Below are positions 33,343 to 41,606 of a stretch of DNA of 64,000 bases, piece after piece. The notes beneath the pieces were generated by a model, which made no database searches, was not told the origin of the DNA, and worked only from the letters and a program-made list of their open reading frames with translations. Source of the stretch: Thermohalobaculum sp951813525 (lineage in GTDB: Bacteria > Pseudomonadota > Alphaproteobacteria > Rhodobacterales > Rhodobacteraceae); NCBI GenBank assembly GCA_951813525.2, contig CATOTJ020000002.1, forward strand, positions 1,550,001 through 1,614,000, in the 5' to 3' direction. Both the position numbers and the translations under genes were made by a program. Every line of letters starts with the position of its first letter. Within the stretch, counting starts at the first letter, position 1.

Positions 33343-34650
33343 ATGCCGCTGGAAACAGGACGCCTTAGCGCTGAGCAAATCGCCCGAAATTTCGAGGATC
33401 TGCACCCGCCGCTGTCTTCACACGAAGCCGCGGTCGCGGCGGATCGCTGCTATTTCTGCCATGATGCGCCCTGTGTCACGGCCTGTCCGACGGCAATCGA
33501 TATACCGATGTTCATCCGACAAATCGCTTCGGACCGTCCGCGCGAAGCGGGCAAGACGATCCTAAACCAAAATATCCTGGGTGGAATGTGCGCCCGCGTC
33601 TGTCCGACCGAAACGCTGTGTGAAGAAGCATGTGTGCGCGAAACCGCTGAAGGCGAGCCGGTGATTATCGGCCAGTTACAACGATATGCGACCGACCGCG
33701 TCATGTCTGCCGATGAGCACCCGTTTCAACGGGCGGCCGCGACGGGCAAATCGATCGGTGTGATCGGCGCCGGGCCTGCCGGATTGGCCGCCGCGCACCG
33801 ACTGGCCATGCGCGGGCACGAGGTCGAAATTTATGATGCGCGCCCGAAAGGTGGCGGCCTGAACGAATACGGGATTGCGGCATACAAGACCGTCGAAGAT
33901 TTTGCCCAACGGGAACTGGATTGGCTGATGGCCATCGGCGGTATCGAACTCAAGACCGGACAAAAATTGGGCCAGAATATATCGTTGGATCATGTCCGGG
34001 GCCGCCACGATGCAGTGCTGCTGGCAATCGGGCTGGATGGCGTGAACGATTTGGACTGCCCGGGTGCTGACCTGGGCGGGGTCGAGGATGCAGTCGATTT
34101 TATTGCCACTGTGCGCCAGCAAAGCGGGGACACGGTTCCGGTCGGGCGCAACATTACAGTGATCGGCGGCGGCATGACGGCAATCGATGCCGCGGTTCAG
34201 GCCCGTCTGCTGGGTGCAGAGATGGTGACGATCGCCTATCGCAGAGAGCGCGCCGGGATGGGGGCCAGCCGCTATGAACAGGATTTGGCGGCCTCGAAAG
34301 GGGTTGCGATCAGGACCGGGCTGCAGCCATCGCGGATTTTGGGCAATGGTGCGGTGGAGGCGATTGAACTCGAGTACACGCGCACCGGTCCCGCCGGGCT
34401 GGAAGGAACGGGCGAGACGATTATTCTGCCGGCCGATCAGGTGTTGATTGCCATTGGTCAGGTTCTGGTTAGCCCCGTCGATCTTAAGCTGGACGGGCGA
34501 AAGATTGCAGTCGATACGAACGGTCAAACATCTGTCCCGGGAATCTGGGCTGCCGGTGATTGCGCCGCGGGCGGAGATGATTTGACGGTTACCGCGGTCG
34601 CCGAGGGCCGGGATGCCGCCGAGGCGATCCACATTTCCCTGATAGGGTAA
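33343..34650 (+). CDS. preT: NAD-dependent dihydropyrimidine dehydrogenase subunit PreT
   Basis: 435 residues from the ATG at 33343 with GGAGGGG upstream. The N-terminal Fe-S domain has CYFCHDAPCVTACP and GMCARVCPTETLCEEAC. The FAD domain begins GVIGAGPAGLAAAHRLA, and a second nucleotide loop is TVIGGGMTAIDAAVQA, ending WAAGDCAAGGDDLTV. With PreA it reduces uracil or thymine with NADH, or works in the opposite direction. In E. coli preT and preA are adjacent; here two other genes lie between them. The promoter should be in the 160-base divergent gap from can. Confidence 0.93.
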   Translation: MPLETGRLSAEQIARNFEDLHPPLSSHEAAVAADRCYFCHDAPCVTACPTAIDIPMFIRQIASDRPREAGKTILNQNILGGMCARVCPTETLCEEACVRETAEGEPVIIGQLQRYATDRVMSADEHPFQRAAATGKSIGVIGAGPAGLAAAHRLAMRGHEVEIYDARPKGGGLNEYGIAAYKTVEDFAQRELDWLMAIGGIELKTGQKLGQNISLDHVRGRHDAVLLAIGLDGVNDLDCPGADLGGVEDAVDFIATVRQQSGDTVPVGRNITVIGGGMTAIDAAVQARLLGAEMVTIAYRRERAGMGASRYEQDLAASKGVAIRTGLQPSRILGNGAVEAIELEYTRTGPAGLEGTGETIILPADQVLIAIGQVLVSPVDLKLDGRKIAVDTNGQTSVPGIWAAGDCAAGGDDLTVTAVAEGRDAAEAIHISLIG

Positions 34651-34683
34651 ATAGTTCGGCGCTTTGAAAGGACGGAGGCAAAA

Positions 34684-35508
34684 ATGTCGGATCTGGAGAC
34701 CAAAGTAGCCGCCCACTACGAGACCGCCGCCCTTTTGGAGACAATCAAAGGAGGCCTGCTCGAAGCGGGTGTTGACCCGGAAGCCCCGCAACCTGCGGAC
34801 CTGAAGGGGGTCGACGAGTTCCATTTGGGCGGATTGGAGGCGACGGAAGCGTTCCTGGACCCGTTATCGATTACATCTGACCTGCATGTTCTGGATATCG
34901 GTAGCGGCATCGGCGGCACCGCCCGGTTCTTGAACCAGCGTTATGGGGCACGCGTTACGGGTGTCGACCTGACCCCGGCTTTTGTCGATGTCGCGTCGGA
35001 ATTGAACAGGATGGCCGGGATCTGTGACGGCATCGAATTTCGGCACGGCAGCGCGCTGGACCTGCCGGTGGCCGACGGCACCTTCGATATGGCTACGATG
35101 CTGCATGTGGGCATGAATATCGCCGACAAGCAGACCCTGTTTCGCGAGGCGTCGCGCGCCTTGAAGCCGGGCGGGCGGTTTGCGCTGTTCGATCTGATGA
35201 CCAAGGACGGTCAACCGTTTGACTTTCCCGTCCCGTGGGCCTCCGAACCTGCCGGATCGCATGTCGTGCCGCCCGAAGCGTATCGCAGCGCCGCAAGTTC
35301 CGTCGGTCTCACGCAGGTTGGCGACGTGGATCGATCAGACTTCGGGGTGGCTTTCTTTAAGCGGGTCATGGCCGCGCCCGGCGCACCGCCGCCGGTCGGC
35401 CTGCATCTTATCATGGGGCCACTGGCACAGGCGAAATACGGAAATGTCGCCCGCGCCATCCTGGATGGCCGGATCGCGCCCTGGGAAATGGTCTTCAGGA
35501 AGGATTGA
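34684..35508 (+). CDS. Class I SAM-dependent methyltransferase
   Basis: 274 residues with GGACGGAGG before the ATG. SAM loop LDIGSGIGGTARFLNQRYG, followed by VTGVDLTPAFVDVASELNR, DLPVADGTFDMATM and ALKPGGRFALFDLM, resembles the UbiE/sarcosine-type family. An ~55-residue N-terminal extension precedes the fold. The substrate is unknown. It sits 33 bases after preT and five before the VOC gene, clearly within the preT-preA operon. Confidence 0.85.
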   Translation: MSDLETKVAAHYETAALLETIKGGLLEAGVDPEAPQPADLKGVDEFHLGGLEATEAFLDPLSITSDLHVLDIGSGIGGTARFLNQRYGARVTGVDLTPAFVDVASELNRMAGICDGIEFRHGSALDLPVADGTFDMATMLHVGMNIADKQTLFREASRALKPGGRFALFDLMTKDGQPFDFPVPWASEPAGSHVVPPEAYRSAASSVGLTQVGDVDRSDFGVAFFKRVMAAPGAPPPVGLHLIMGPLAQAKYGNVARAILDGRIAPWEMVFRKD

Positions 35509-35513
35509 GCCGG

Positions 35514-35882
35514 ATGATCAGCCATATTTCGTTCCACTCGCTGCCGGTCACAGATCAGGATCGGGCGCTTGCGTTCTGGCGCGATGTGATGGGTTTCACA
35601 ATCACCGTCGATTCCGATTACATGCCCGGCATGCGCTGGATCATGTTGCGCCCGGGCGATGCTGAAACCCAAATCCAACTGGACAAGGTCGAGGCGATGC
35701 CCGAGCGCGACAAACCCGCAATCCCGCTGATCGCGCCGGATGTCGCAGCGATGATCGATAAGATCCGCAGCGCCGGGGCTGAGGTCACGACAAAACCGCA
35801 GCCCGCGCCATGGGACGCAGAAACGACCTTCGCGATGTTTCATGACAGCGAGGGGAATCTGGTTCTGCTGTCCTCACGCTGA
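35514..35882 (+). CDS. VOC family (glyoxalase-like) protein
   Basis: 122 residues from the ATG at 35514; a TTG at 35505 overlapping the methyltransferase stop is in frame but less likely. The single VOC module runs from HISFHSLPVTDQDRALAFWR to FAMFHDSEGNLVLLSS, with candidate metal ligands His near the start and Glu near the end. It lies five bases after the methyltransferase gene and 30 before preA. The function is open; a lyase, isomerase or dioxygenase acting on a small molecule is possible. Confidence 0.82.
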   Translation: MISHISFHSLPVTDQDRALAFWRDVMGFTITVDSDYMPGMRWIMLRPGDAETQIQLDKVEAMPERDKPAIPLIAPDVAAMIDKIRSAGAEVTTKPQPAPWDAETTFAMFHDSEGNLVLLSSR

Positions 35883-35912
35883 AGCTTGCACGTCGACCGA
35901 AAGGAGACTGAA

Positions 35913-37217
35913 ATGGCCGATATCCGCAACGATTTTGTAGGCATCAAAAGCCCAAATCCGTTCTGGCTGGCCTCGGCCCCGCCAACGGACAAAGAGTATA
36001 ACGTCCGCCGCGCGTTTGAAGCCGGCTGGGGCGGCGTGGTCTGGAAAACCCTGGGAATGGACGGCCCGCCGATCGTGAACGTGAACGGTCCGCGATATGG
36101 TGTCGTCTATGGCGCGGACCGGCGCGTTTTGGGGATCAACAATATCGAGTTGATCACCGACCGCCCGCTGGAGGTAAACTTGCGCGAGATCAAGGCGGTC
36201 AAACGCGACTATCCTGATCGGGCGGTTGTGACCTCGCTGATGGTGCCGTGCGAAGAACCTTGCTGGAAGGACATTCTGGCCCAGGTCGAGGAGACCGGTT
36301 CAGACGGTGTCGAGCTGAATTTCGGTTGCCCACACGGGATGAGCGAGCGCGGGATGGGCGCCGCCGTTGGACAGGTGCCCGAGTACATCGAAATGGTAAC
36401 ACGGTGGTGCAAGGCACACACTCGGATGCCGGTGATTGTCAAGTTGACGCCAAATATCACGGACATTCGGTACCCGGCGTTGGCAGCAAAACAGGGCGGT
36501 GCGGATGCTGTCAGCCTGATCAACACGGTCGAATCGATTACGTCTGTTAACCTGGACACCTTCAGCCCCGAGCCGGAAATCGACGGCAAGGGCAGCCATG
36601 GCGGTTACTGCGGTCAGGCCGTGAAGCCCATCGCCTTGAACATGGTCGCCAAACTGGCGCGCGATGCGGAAACACGCAGCGTTCCGATCAGCGCCATCGG
36701 CGGCATCACGACCTGGCGCGACGCTGCCGAGTTCATCGTCATGGGCGCAGGCAATGTTCAGGTCTGCACGGCAGCAATGACCTATGGCTTCCGCATCGTG
36801 ACCGAGATGATCGAGGGCCTGACCGCTTGGATGGACGAAAAGGGCCACGCGGATCTGCCCGCCATTCAGGGGCGCGGCATCCCGAATTATACCGAATGGC
36901 AGTACCTGAACCTCAACTATGTCACCAAAGCGCGGATCAACCAGGACCAGTGCATCAAATGCGGGCGCTGCTTTGCGGCGTGCGAGGACACCTCGCACCA
37001 GGCGATATCCATGTCCGAGGACCGTGTCTTCGACGTGATCGACGAGGAATGCGTCGCGTGCAATCTTTGCGTCAATGTCTGCCCGGTTGAAGGCTGCATC
37101 ACCATGGAAAAACTGACGCCTGGAACGGTTGACCCGCGCACTGGCGAGATTGTTCCGGAGGAACACGGTGACTGGACCAGCCACCCCAACAACCCGATGC
37201 GGGTGGCAGCGGAATGA
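35913..37217 (+). CDS. preA: NAD-dependent dihydropyrimidine dehydrogenase subunit PreA
   Basis: 434 residues from the ATG at 35913, preceded by AAAGGAG. The FMN-binding barrel has NPFWLASAPPT, VELNFGCPHGMSERGMGAA and SAIGGITTWRDAAEFI. The C-terminal ferredoxin part has CIKCGRCFAACEDTSHQAI and CVACNLCVNVCPVEGCI for two [4Fe-4S] clusters. It partners with PreT. It is followed by a cupin gene that overlaps by four bases. No dihydropyrimidinase or beta-ureidopropionase gene, needed for the rest of the reductive pyrimidine pathway, is in this window. Confidence 0.94.
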   Translation: MADIRNDFVGIKSPNPFWLASAPPTDKEYNVRRAFEAGWGGVVWKTLGMDGPPIVNVNGPRYGVVYGADRRVLGINNIELITDRPLEVNLREIKAVKRDYPDRAVVTSLMVPCEEPCWKDILAQVEETGSDGVELNFGCPHGMSERGMGAAVGQVPEYIEMVTRWCKAHTRMPVIVKLTPNITDIRYPALAAKQGGADAVSLINTVESITSVNLDTFSPEPEIDGKGSHGGYCGQAVKPIALNMVAKLARDAETRSVPISAIGGITTWRDAAEFIVMGAGNVQVCTAAMTYGFRIVTEMIEGLTAWMDEKGHADLPAIQGRGIPNYTEWQYLNLNYVTKARINQDQCIKCGRCFAACEDTSHQAISMSEDRVFDVIDEECVACNLCVNVCPVEGCITMEKLTPGTVDPRTGEIVPEEHGDWTSHPNNPMRVAAE

Positions 37218-37678
37218 CGGGCAACTCAAAACCCAGAAAAATACTCGCGCCGACGCTGGGCGATGCGACAACAGGCATCGACATGAAGGTTCTGTTGCGA
37301 GCCGATCAGACTGATGGCGAATTAGCGTTGTTCGAGGAGACAACCGCGCCAAATTTCGGACCGCCCCTGCACGTTCACTATGATGCAGATGAGTTCTTTC
37401 GCATCATCGACGGAACATATCGTTTCCGCGCCGGAGATGAGACGATCGACGCCTCTGCCGGTGACTCGCTCTTCGTGCCGAGAGGTACACCGCATTGTTT
37501 CTGCAATGTCGGAACCGAATTGGGCCGGCTCTTCATGGGCTTCACGCCTGGTGGCGGTGAGACCTTTTTTGATTGGATCGCCCAGAATGGCATGCCCGAA
37601 GGGTCCGAAGAGCAAGCAGCGATGTTGCGAGAGCGCTATCACATAGAGTTTCTGGGCCCAAACCCATTTGTGCAGTGA
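37214..37678 (+). CDS. Cupin domain protein
   Basis: 154 residues, start overlapping the preA stop (ATGA). One cupin fold with PPLHVHYDADEFFRIIDGTY (His, His, Glu metal ligands), DSLFVPRGTPHCFCN (second motif, His) and a C-terminal tail on a helix. Such proteins bind a metal and can be dioxygenases, isomerases or sensors. The tight coupling to preA suggests a role in the same pathway. Confidence 0.85.
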   Translation: MTGNSKPRKILAPTLGDATTGIDMKVLLRADQTDGELALFEETTAPNFGPPLHVHYDADEFFRIIDGTYRFRAGDETIDASAGDSLFVPRGTPHCFCNVGTELGRLFMGFTPGGGETFFDWIAQNGMPEGSEEQAAMLRERYHIEFLGPNPFVQ

Positions 37679-37754
37679 CCGATCTGGGCGGCCGTCAATA
37701 TTGACGCCGCGCCTGGCCCTGCCCATCCTCTCCTGAAACACCGGGAGGGAAAAT

Positions 37755-39287
37755 ATGGACGGCAATCTTGGCGATACGCTGCGGCGGCGGGCATGGACGA
37801 CGCCGCTGAAACAGGCGGTGGTGGATCTGGCCAGCGGGGCGCGCTGTACCTACCCGGAATTGAATGAACGGGCAAATGCGGTGGCCAACGGGCTGGCCGC
37901 CATGGGGATCGGCCGGGGCGACCGCGTCGCGCTGCTGTGCCTGAACGGGATCGAATTTATCGAGGCTTACTATGGGGCGGCCAAAATCGGCGCCGTCATT
38001 GTCCCGCTGAACTGGCGTCTAACCGCGCCAGAGCTGACGTTTATTCTGAAGGACTCGGGTTCGAAGGTTCTGATTTTTGGCTCGGCCTTTGCCGAGGTTA
38101 GCGAGGAGATCAAAGCGGGCGGCGGCACGGATATCGGCTATTTTGTCGAGATCGGTGCGGCAACCGCCTGGGCGACCCCCTATCAACAGGCCTTCGACCC
38201 GGCCCGGACAGGCGAGCCGGAAATCGCCCCCGGTGGCGATGATCTGCTGACCATCGTCTACACATCCGGAACCACGGGACTGCCCAAGGGCGCTGCGCAT
38301 TCGCACAGAACGGCCCTGTCAGGGATTATCAATGTCCTATCGACGATCGAGCTGAACCAGGCCGATCGCTATCTGCTGGTCTTGCCGCTCTATCATGTCG
38401 GCGCATCGACCCCGATGCTGGCCCAGCTTTATCAGGGCGGCGTACTGGTGTTGATGCCGCAATTCGATCCGTCGAAGATGTGGGAAGTGATCGAAACCGA
38501 GAAGATCACCAAGACCCTGGCCGTTCCGGCAATGCTGAACTTCATGCTGCAGGTGCCGGGATTTCAGGAGCGGGATCTGTCGAGCCTGCATTCTATCCTA
38601 TCCGGTGCCAGCCCGGTGCCGGTCGAGTTGATCCGCAGATATCATGCGATGGGAATTGAGATCCATCAGGTCTATGGCATGACCGAGACCTTTGGTCCGG
38701 GTTGCTTCTTGGGCGGTGACGAAGCCGAAGCACGGGCTGGCTCGACAGGCCGGGCCTATTTGCTGACCGATGTGCGCGTTGTGGATGAAGACGGCAAAGA
38801 TGTTCCTGCGGGCACACCGGGCGAGGTCATCATGCGCGGCGCGCACAACATGGTCGGGTATTGGAACAGGCCGGACGCGACCGCCGAGACGATCCGCGAT
38901 GGCTGGTTGCACTCTGGCGATATCGGGATCGCGGATGAAGATGGCTATGTCACCATACATGACAGAGTGAAGGACATGATCATCTCTGGCGCCGAAAATG
39001 TTTATCCCGCCGAGATCGAAAATGTCCTGATGGCCCATGACGGCGTCGCCGATGTCGCAGTGATCGGTCAGGACAGTGAAAAATGGGGCGAAAGCCCGTT
39101 CGCGGTGATCGTTGTGGCGACCGACAGCGTCACTGAGGCAGAGATCATGGCGCACTGTCAGGGACAGCTTGCCAGATACAAGCAGCCAAAAGGCGTGGCG
39201 TTCATTGACGAAATCCCGCGTAATCCGACAGGGAAACCGCTGAAGCGTATCTTACGCGATCAGTTTCCGGGCCCTGCGATTGAGTAG
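37755..39287 (+). CDS. AMP-dependent acyl-CoA synthetase/ligase
   Basis: 510 residues. It has the AMP-binding loop IVYTSGTTGLPKGAAHSHR, the core YGMTETFGPG and the hinge HDRVKDMIISGAENVYPAEI; the C-terminal Lys is in RNPTGKPLKRILRD. It activates a carboxylic acid as acyl-AMP and transfers it to CoA. Size and sequence resemble fatty- or aryl-acyl-CoA ligases, but the substrate cannot be read. It follows the cupin gene after 76 bases and ends in a hairpin that overlaps its stop, so it is the last gene of the preT operon or a separate unit. Confidence 0.9.
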   Translation: MDGNLGDTLRRRAWTTPLKQAVVDLASGARCTYPELNERANAVANGLAAMGIGRGDRVALLCLNGIEFIEAYYGAAKIGAVIVPLNWRLTAPELTFILKDSGSKVLIFGSAFAEVSEEIKAGGGTDIGYFVEIGAATAWATPYQQAFDPARTGEPEIAPGGDDLLTIVYTSGTTGLPKGAAHSHRTALSGIINVLSTIELNQADRYLLVLPLYHVGASTPMLAQLYQGGVLVLMPQFDPSKMWEVIETEKITKTLAVPAMLNFMLQVPGFQERDLSSLHSILSGASPVPVELIRRYHAMGIEIHQVYGMTETFGPGCFLGGDEAEARAGSTGRAYLLTDVRVVDEDGKDVPAGTPGEVIMRGAHNMVGYWNRPDATAETIRDGWLHSGDIGIADEDGYVTIHDRVKDMIISGAENVYPAEIENVLMAHDGVADVAVIGQDSEKWGESPFAVIVVATDSVTEAEIMAHCQGQLARYKQPKGVAFIDEIPRNPTGKPLKRILRDQFPGPAIE

Positions 39288-39294
39288 GGCCCGG
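39267..39294 (+). terminator. Possible terminator overlapping the acyl-CoA ligase stop codon
   Basis: CCGGGCCCT (39267-39275) and AGGGCCCGG (39286-39294) form a perfect 9-bp stem with a 10-base loop. The TAG stop (39285-39287) overlaps the right arm. It is followed by GGTTTGACC, a weak T tract, so termination is probable but not certain. Confidence 0.55.
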
Positions 39295-39339
39295 GGTTTG
39301 ACCGGAACTCGTTCGCTGCCTATCGTCATGGCAATGGGG

Positions 39340-39369
39340 AGGGTTTCATGGCGGGAAGGGTTTCATGGC
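39340..39369 (+). repeat. 13-bp direct repeat carrying a duplicated ribosome site and start codon
   Basis: AGGGTTTCATGGC occurs at 39340-39352 and 39357-39369, spaced by 17 bases. Each copy holds a purine-rich ribosome site and an ATG (39348 and 39365), but the two starts are in different frames. Only the second (39365) opens the methyltransferase. Confidence 0.85.
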
Positions 39370-39982
39370 CGATCGAAAATTCCTGGACACCGCTTATGGG
39401 CTGGACAACCCCGATCACACCAGGTCGTTTTACGACGATTGGGCGGAGAGCTATGACGCCGAAATTTCCGAGAACGGTTATGCCACCCCGCGCCGCTGTG
39501 CTCAGGCGCTGGCGAAAGAAGCGCGCGATCTGATGGCACCCGTTTTGGACCTTGGGTGCGGCACCGGTTTATCGGGGCTGGCGTTACGGGCCGCTGGGTT
39601 CGGTGCGGTCGACGGCGCCGAACCATCGGCCGAGATGAGGGTCCGCGCGGAGCAAACCGGCGCCTATCGGGCGATCCATGAAATCGAGCCGGAAGAACCG
39701 CTGCCGTTTGCTGCAGGGGCCTACGCCCATATCAACGCCGCAGGTGTCATCAGCCCGGGCCATGCACCGCCGGAAACGATGGACAAGGCTTTGGCGATCC
39801 TGCCTGTGGGTGGATGCCTGGTTTTTTCGTTAAACGACCATGCTCTGGCGGAAACCGAGTACCCGCAACGGGTCGAGGATTTGATTGCAGGCGGCGCGGC
39901 CGATCTGGTTTTCCGCGAACACGGCCCGCACCTTCCGGGGATCGACCTGGAATCGACCGTTCACGTTTTGAAGAAACGATGA
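39365..39982 (+). CDS. Class I SAM-dependent methyltransferase, paralogue 1
   Basis: 205 residues. An N-terminal helical lead (HTRSFYDDWAESYDAEISEN) resembles WBSCR27-type methyltransferases. The SAM loop is VLDLGCGTGLSGLALRAAGF, and later LPVGGCLVFSLNDHALAE. The next gene encodes a protein of the same length and about half identical by eye, so the two arose by duplication. Substrate unknown. The start is the second ATG of a duplicated start region; the gene overlaps the next one by four bases. Confidence 0.86.
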   Translation: MADRKFLDTAYGLDNPDHTRSFYDDWAESYDAEISENGYATPRRCAQALAKEARDLMAPVLDLGCGTGLSGLALRAAGFGAVDGAEPSAEMRVRAEQTGAYRAIHEIEPEEPLPFAAGAYAHINAAGVISPGHAPPETMDKALAILPVGGCLVFSLNDHALAETEYPQRVEDLIAGGAADLVFREHGPHLPGIDLESTVHVLKKR

Positions 39983-40596
39983 CGAGCGACCGCCTGGGCA
40001 CAGTCTATGATCTGCAGTCACCGCAAGCGGCGGCAGAATTTTATGACCGATGGGCCGCGGATTATGAAACCGAACTGACGTCGGGGGGCTATGTCACACC
40101 CCTGCGATGCGCCGCTGCGTTGGCCGCGCATGCCGGTCTGCCATGGGCGCCTTTGCTGGAACTGGGATGCGGAACAGGCCTGAGCGGATTGGCGCTGCGC
40201 GAGGCAGGTTTCGAATGCCTTGACGGCGCTGACATTTCGCCGGGCATGTTGAAGATCGCCGGGCAAAAGGATGCCTATCGGACGCTGTTCGAGATCGACC
40301 TTTCGCAGCCCTTGGACAGCGTCGCCGACGATACTTACCAGAATGCAGCGGCAATCGGCGTTCTGAACCCCAATTTCATGCCCGCAACGTTGATCGACAA
40401 CGTCCTGGCAAAGCTGCCTGTCGGGGGCTGTTTCGTTCTGTCCCTTAACGATCACGCGCTGGCCGAAGGGTCGATGCAAACGCGAATTTTGGAGCTGACC
40501 GAACACGCCATCGCCGATCTGTTGTTCAAGGAATATGGCGAGCACATTCCTGGCACTGGTCTGCAAAGCTCGGTCTATGTGTTGCAAAAGCGGTGA
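39979..40596 (+). CDS. Class I SAM-dependent methyltransferase, paralogue 2
   Basis: 205 residues, start overlapping the previous stop (ATGA). It shares FYDRWAADYETELTSGGYVT, LLELGCGTGLSGLALREAGF and LPVGGCFVLSLNDHALAEGS with its neighbour. The loop after the third strand differs (EIDLSQPLDSVADDTY against EIEPEEPLPFAAGAYA). A GTG-initiated transporter gene overlaps the stop by four bases (GTGA), so all three are translationally coupled. Confidence 0.86.
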   Translation: MTSDRLGTVYDLQSPQAAAEFYDRWAADYETELTSGGYVTPLRCAAALAAHAGLPWAPLLELGCGTGLSGLALREAGFECLDGADISPGMLKIAGQKDAYRTLFEIDLSQPLDSVADDTYQNAAAIGVLNPNFMPATLIDNVLAKLPVGGCFVLSLNDHALAEGSMQTRILELTEHAIADLLFKEYGEHIPGTGLQSSVYVLQKR

Positions 40597-41606
40597 ACCC
40601 GACAACCGTCCTGCTTTATGTCGCAACTGTTTTGGTCTGGGGTTCGACCTGGATCATGATGAAGTTCCAATTGGGCGTGGTCGCGCCGTCGGCGTCCTTG
40701 AGTTATCGTTATTTACTGGCCGGATGCCTGGTTCTGGTGGGTGCCTGGCTGGCCGGAAAGGTCGTCCGTTTGCATTGGCGTCAGCATCTTTGGTGCGCCT
40801 TGCAGGGGGCGCTGATGTTCTCGGTCAATTACTGGTTGACCTATCTTGCTGCAGCGCATCTGACGACCGGTGTGGTGGCGGTCTTTTTCGCCGGTGTTTC
40901 TGGCGCCACTATGCTGATCACACTGGTTCTGTTTCGTAAGATACCGGATCGCCTGCCCGCGATCGGGGCGGCCCTGGGGGTCGCCGGTACGGTGTTGGTG
41001 TTCTGGCCCGAGATATCCGGGTTGCCGATTGACGGACCCGAGGTGATGTCGGGTGCGTTGTTGATCCTCAGCGTCTGTCTGTTTGCTGGCGGTGGTTTGG
41101 TCGGTGCGCGAAACTTGGGCGCAGGGATGCCGCGCTATGGGACGATCGGTTGGGCGATGGTCTATGGCGGTTTGTGGATGGTTTGCGTGACCTTGCTGCG
41201 CGGCGAAAGTTTCGATTTCGAGCTTTCGTTCACTTATGTCGGCTCGCTTCTTTGGCTGATTGTCATGGGTTCGGGCGTGGTGTTTGTCATGTACTTCATC
41301 GTGGTTGAGCGGATCGGGCCAGAGCGCGCCGCCTATGCTTCGGTGATGTTTCCCTTGGTGGCGCTGATCATCTCGACCTTTGCCGAAGACTATCGATGGC
41401 CGATGCTGGCCTTGATCGGAGTGCCTTTGGCAATACTCGGGAATGGGCTGGTGTTGTGGAAAAGCCCCTCACCAACGCCCGCGCAAGGCCCGCCAAGCGA
41501 GCCTGAGCCCGTCGAATGGCCGGTCAATGTCATCAAGCTGCCCGAAGATGGCGGCGGGGTCTTTGACAACCAGGTGCAACGACCGTTCAGCCCACAAAAG
41601 GGGTAG
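40593..41606 (+). CDS. EamA/DMT family transporter with an unusual C-terminal tail
   Basis: 337 residues from GTG 40593. Ten predicted membrane helices in two EamA repeats (ATVLVWGSTWIMMKFQLG; later GSGVVFVMYFIVVERIGPE), typical of drug/metabolite exporters, about 290 residues. The last ~46 residues (from SPSPTPAQGPPSEPEP) are not hydrophobic and are antisense to the 3' end of the phytoene-synthase-like gene. The tail is therefore probably not part of the original protein. The position next to the twin methyltransferases may indicate export of their product, a guess. Confidence 0.84.
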   Translation: MNPTTVLLYVATVLVWGSTWIMMKFQLGVVAPSASLSYRYLLAGCLVLVGAWLAGKVVRLHWRQHLWCALQGALMFSVNYWLTYLAAAHLTTGVVAVFFAGVSGATMLITLVLFRKIPDRLPAIGAALGVAGTVLVFWPEISGLPIDGPEVMSGALLILSVCLFAGGGLVGARNLGAGMPRYGTIGWAMVYGGLWMVCVTLLRGESFDFELSFTYVGSLLWLIVMGSGVVFVMYFIVVERIGPERAAYASVMFPLVALIISTFAEDYRWPMLALIGVPLAILGNGLVLWKSPSPTPAQGPPSEPEPVEWPVNVIKLPEDGGGVFDNQVQRPFSPQKG

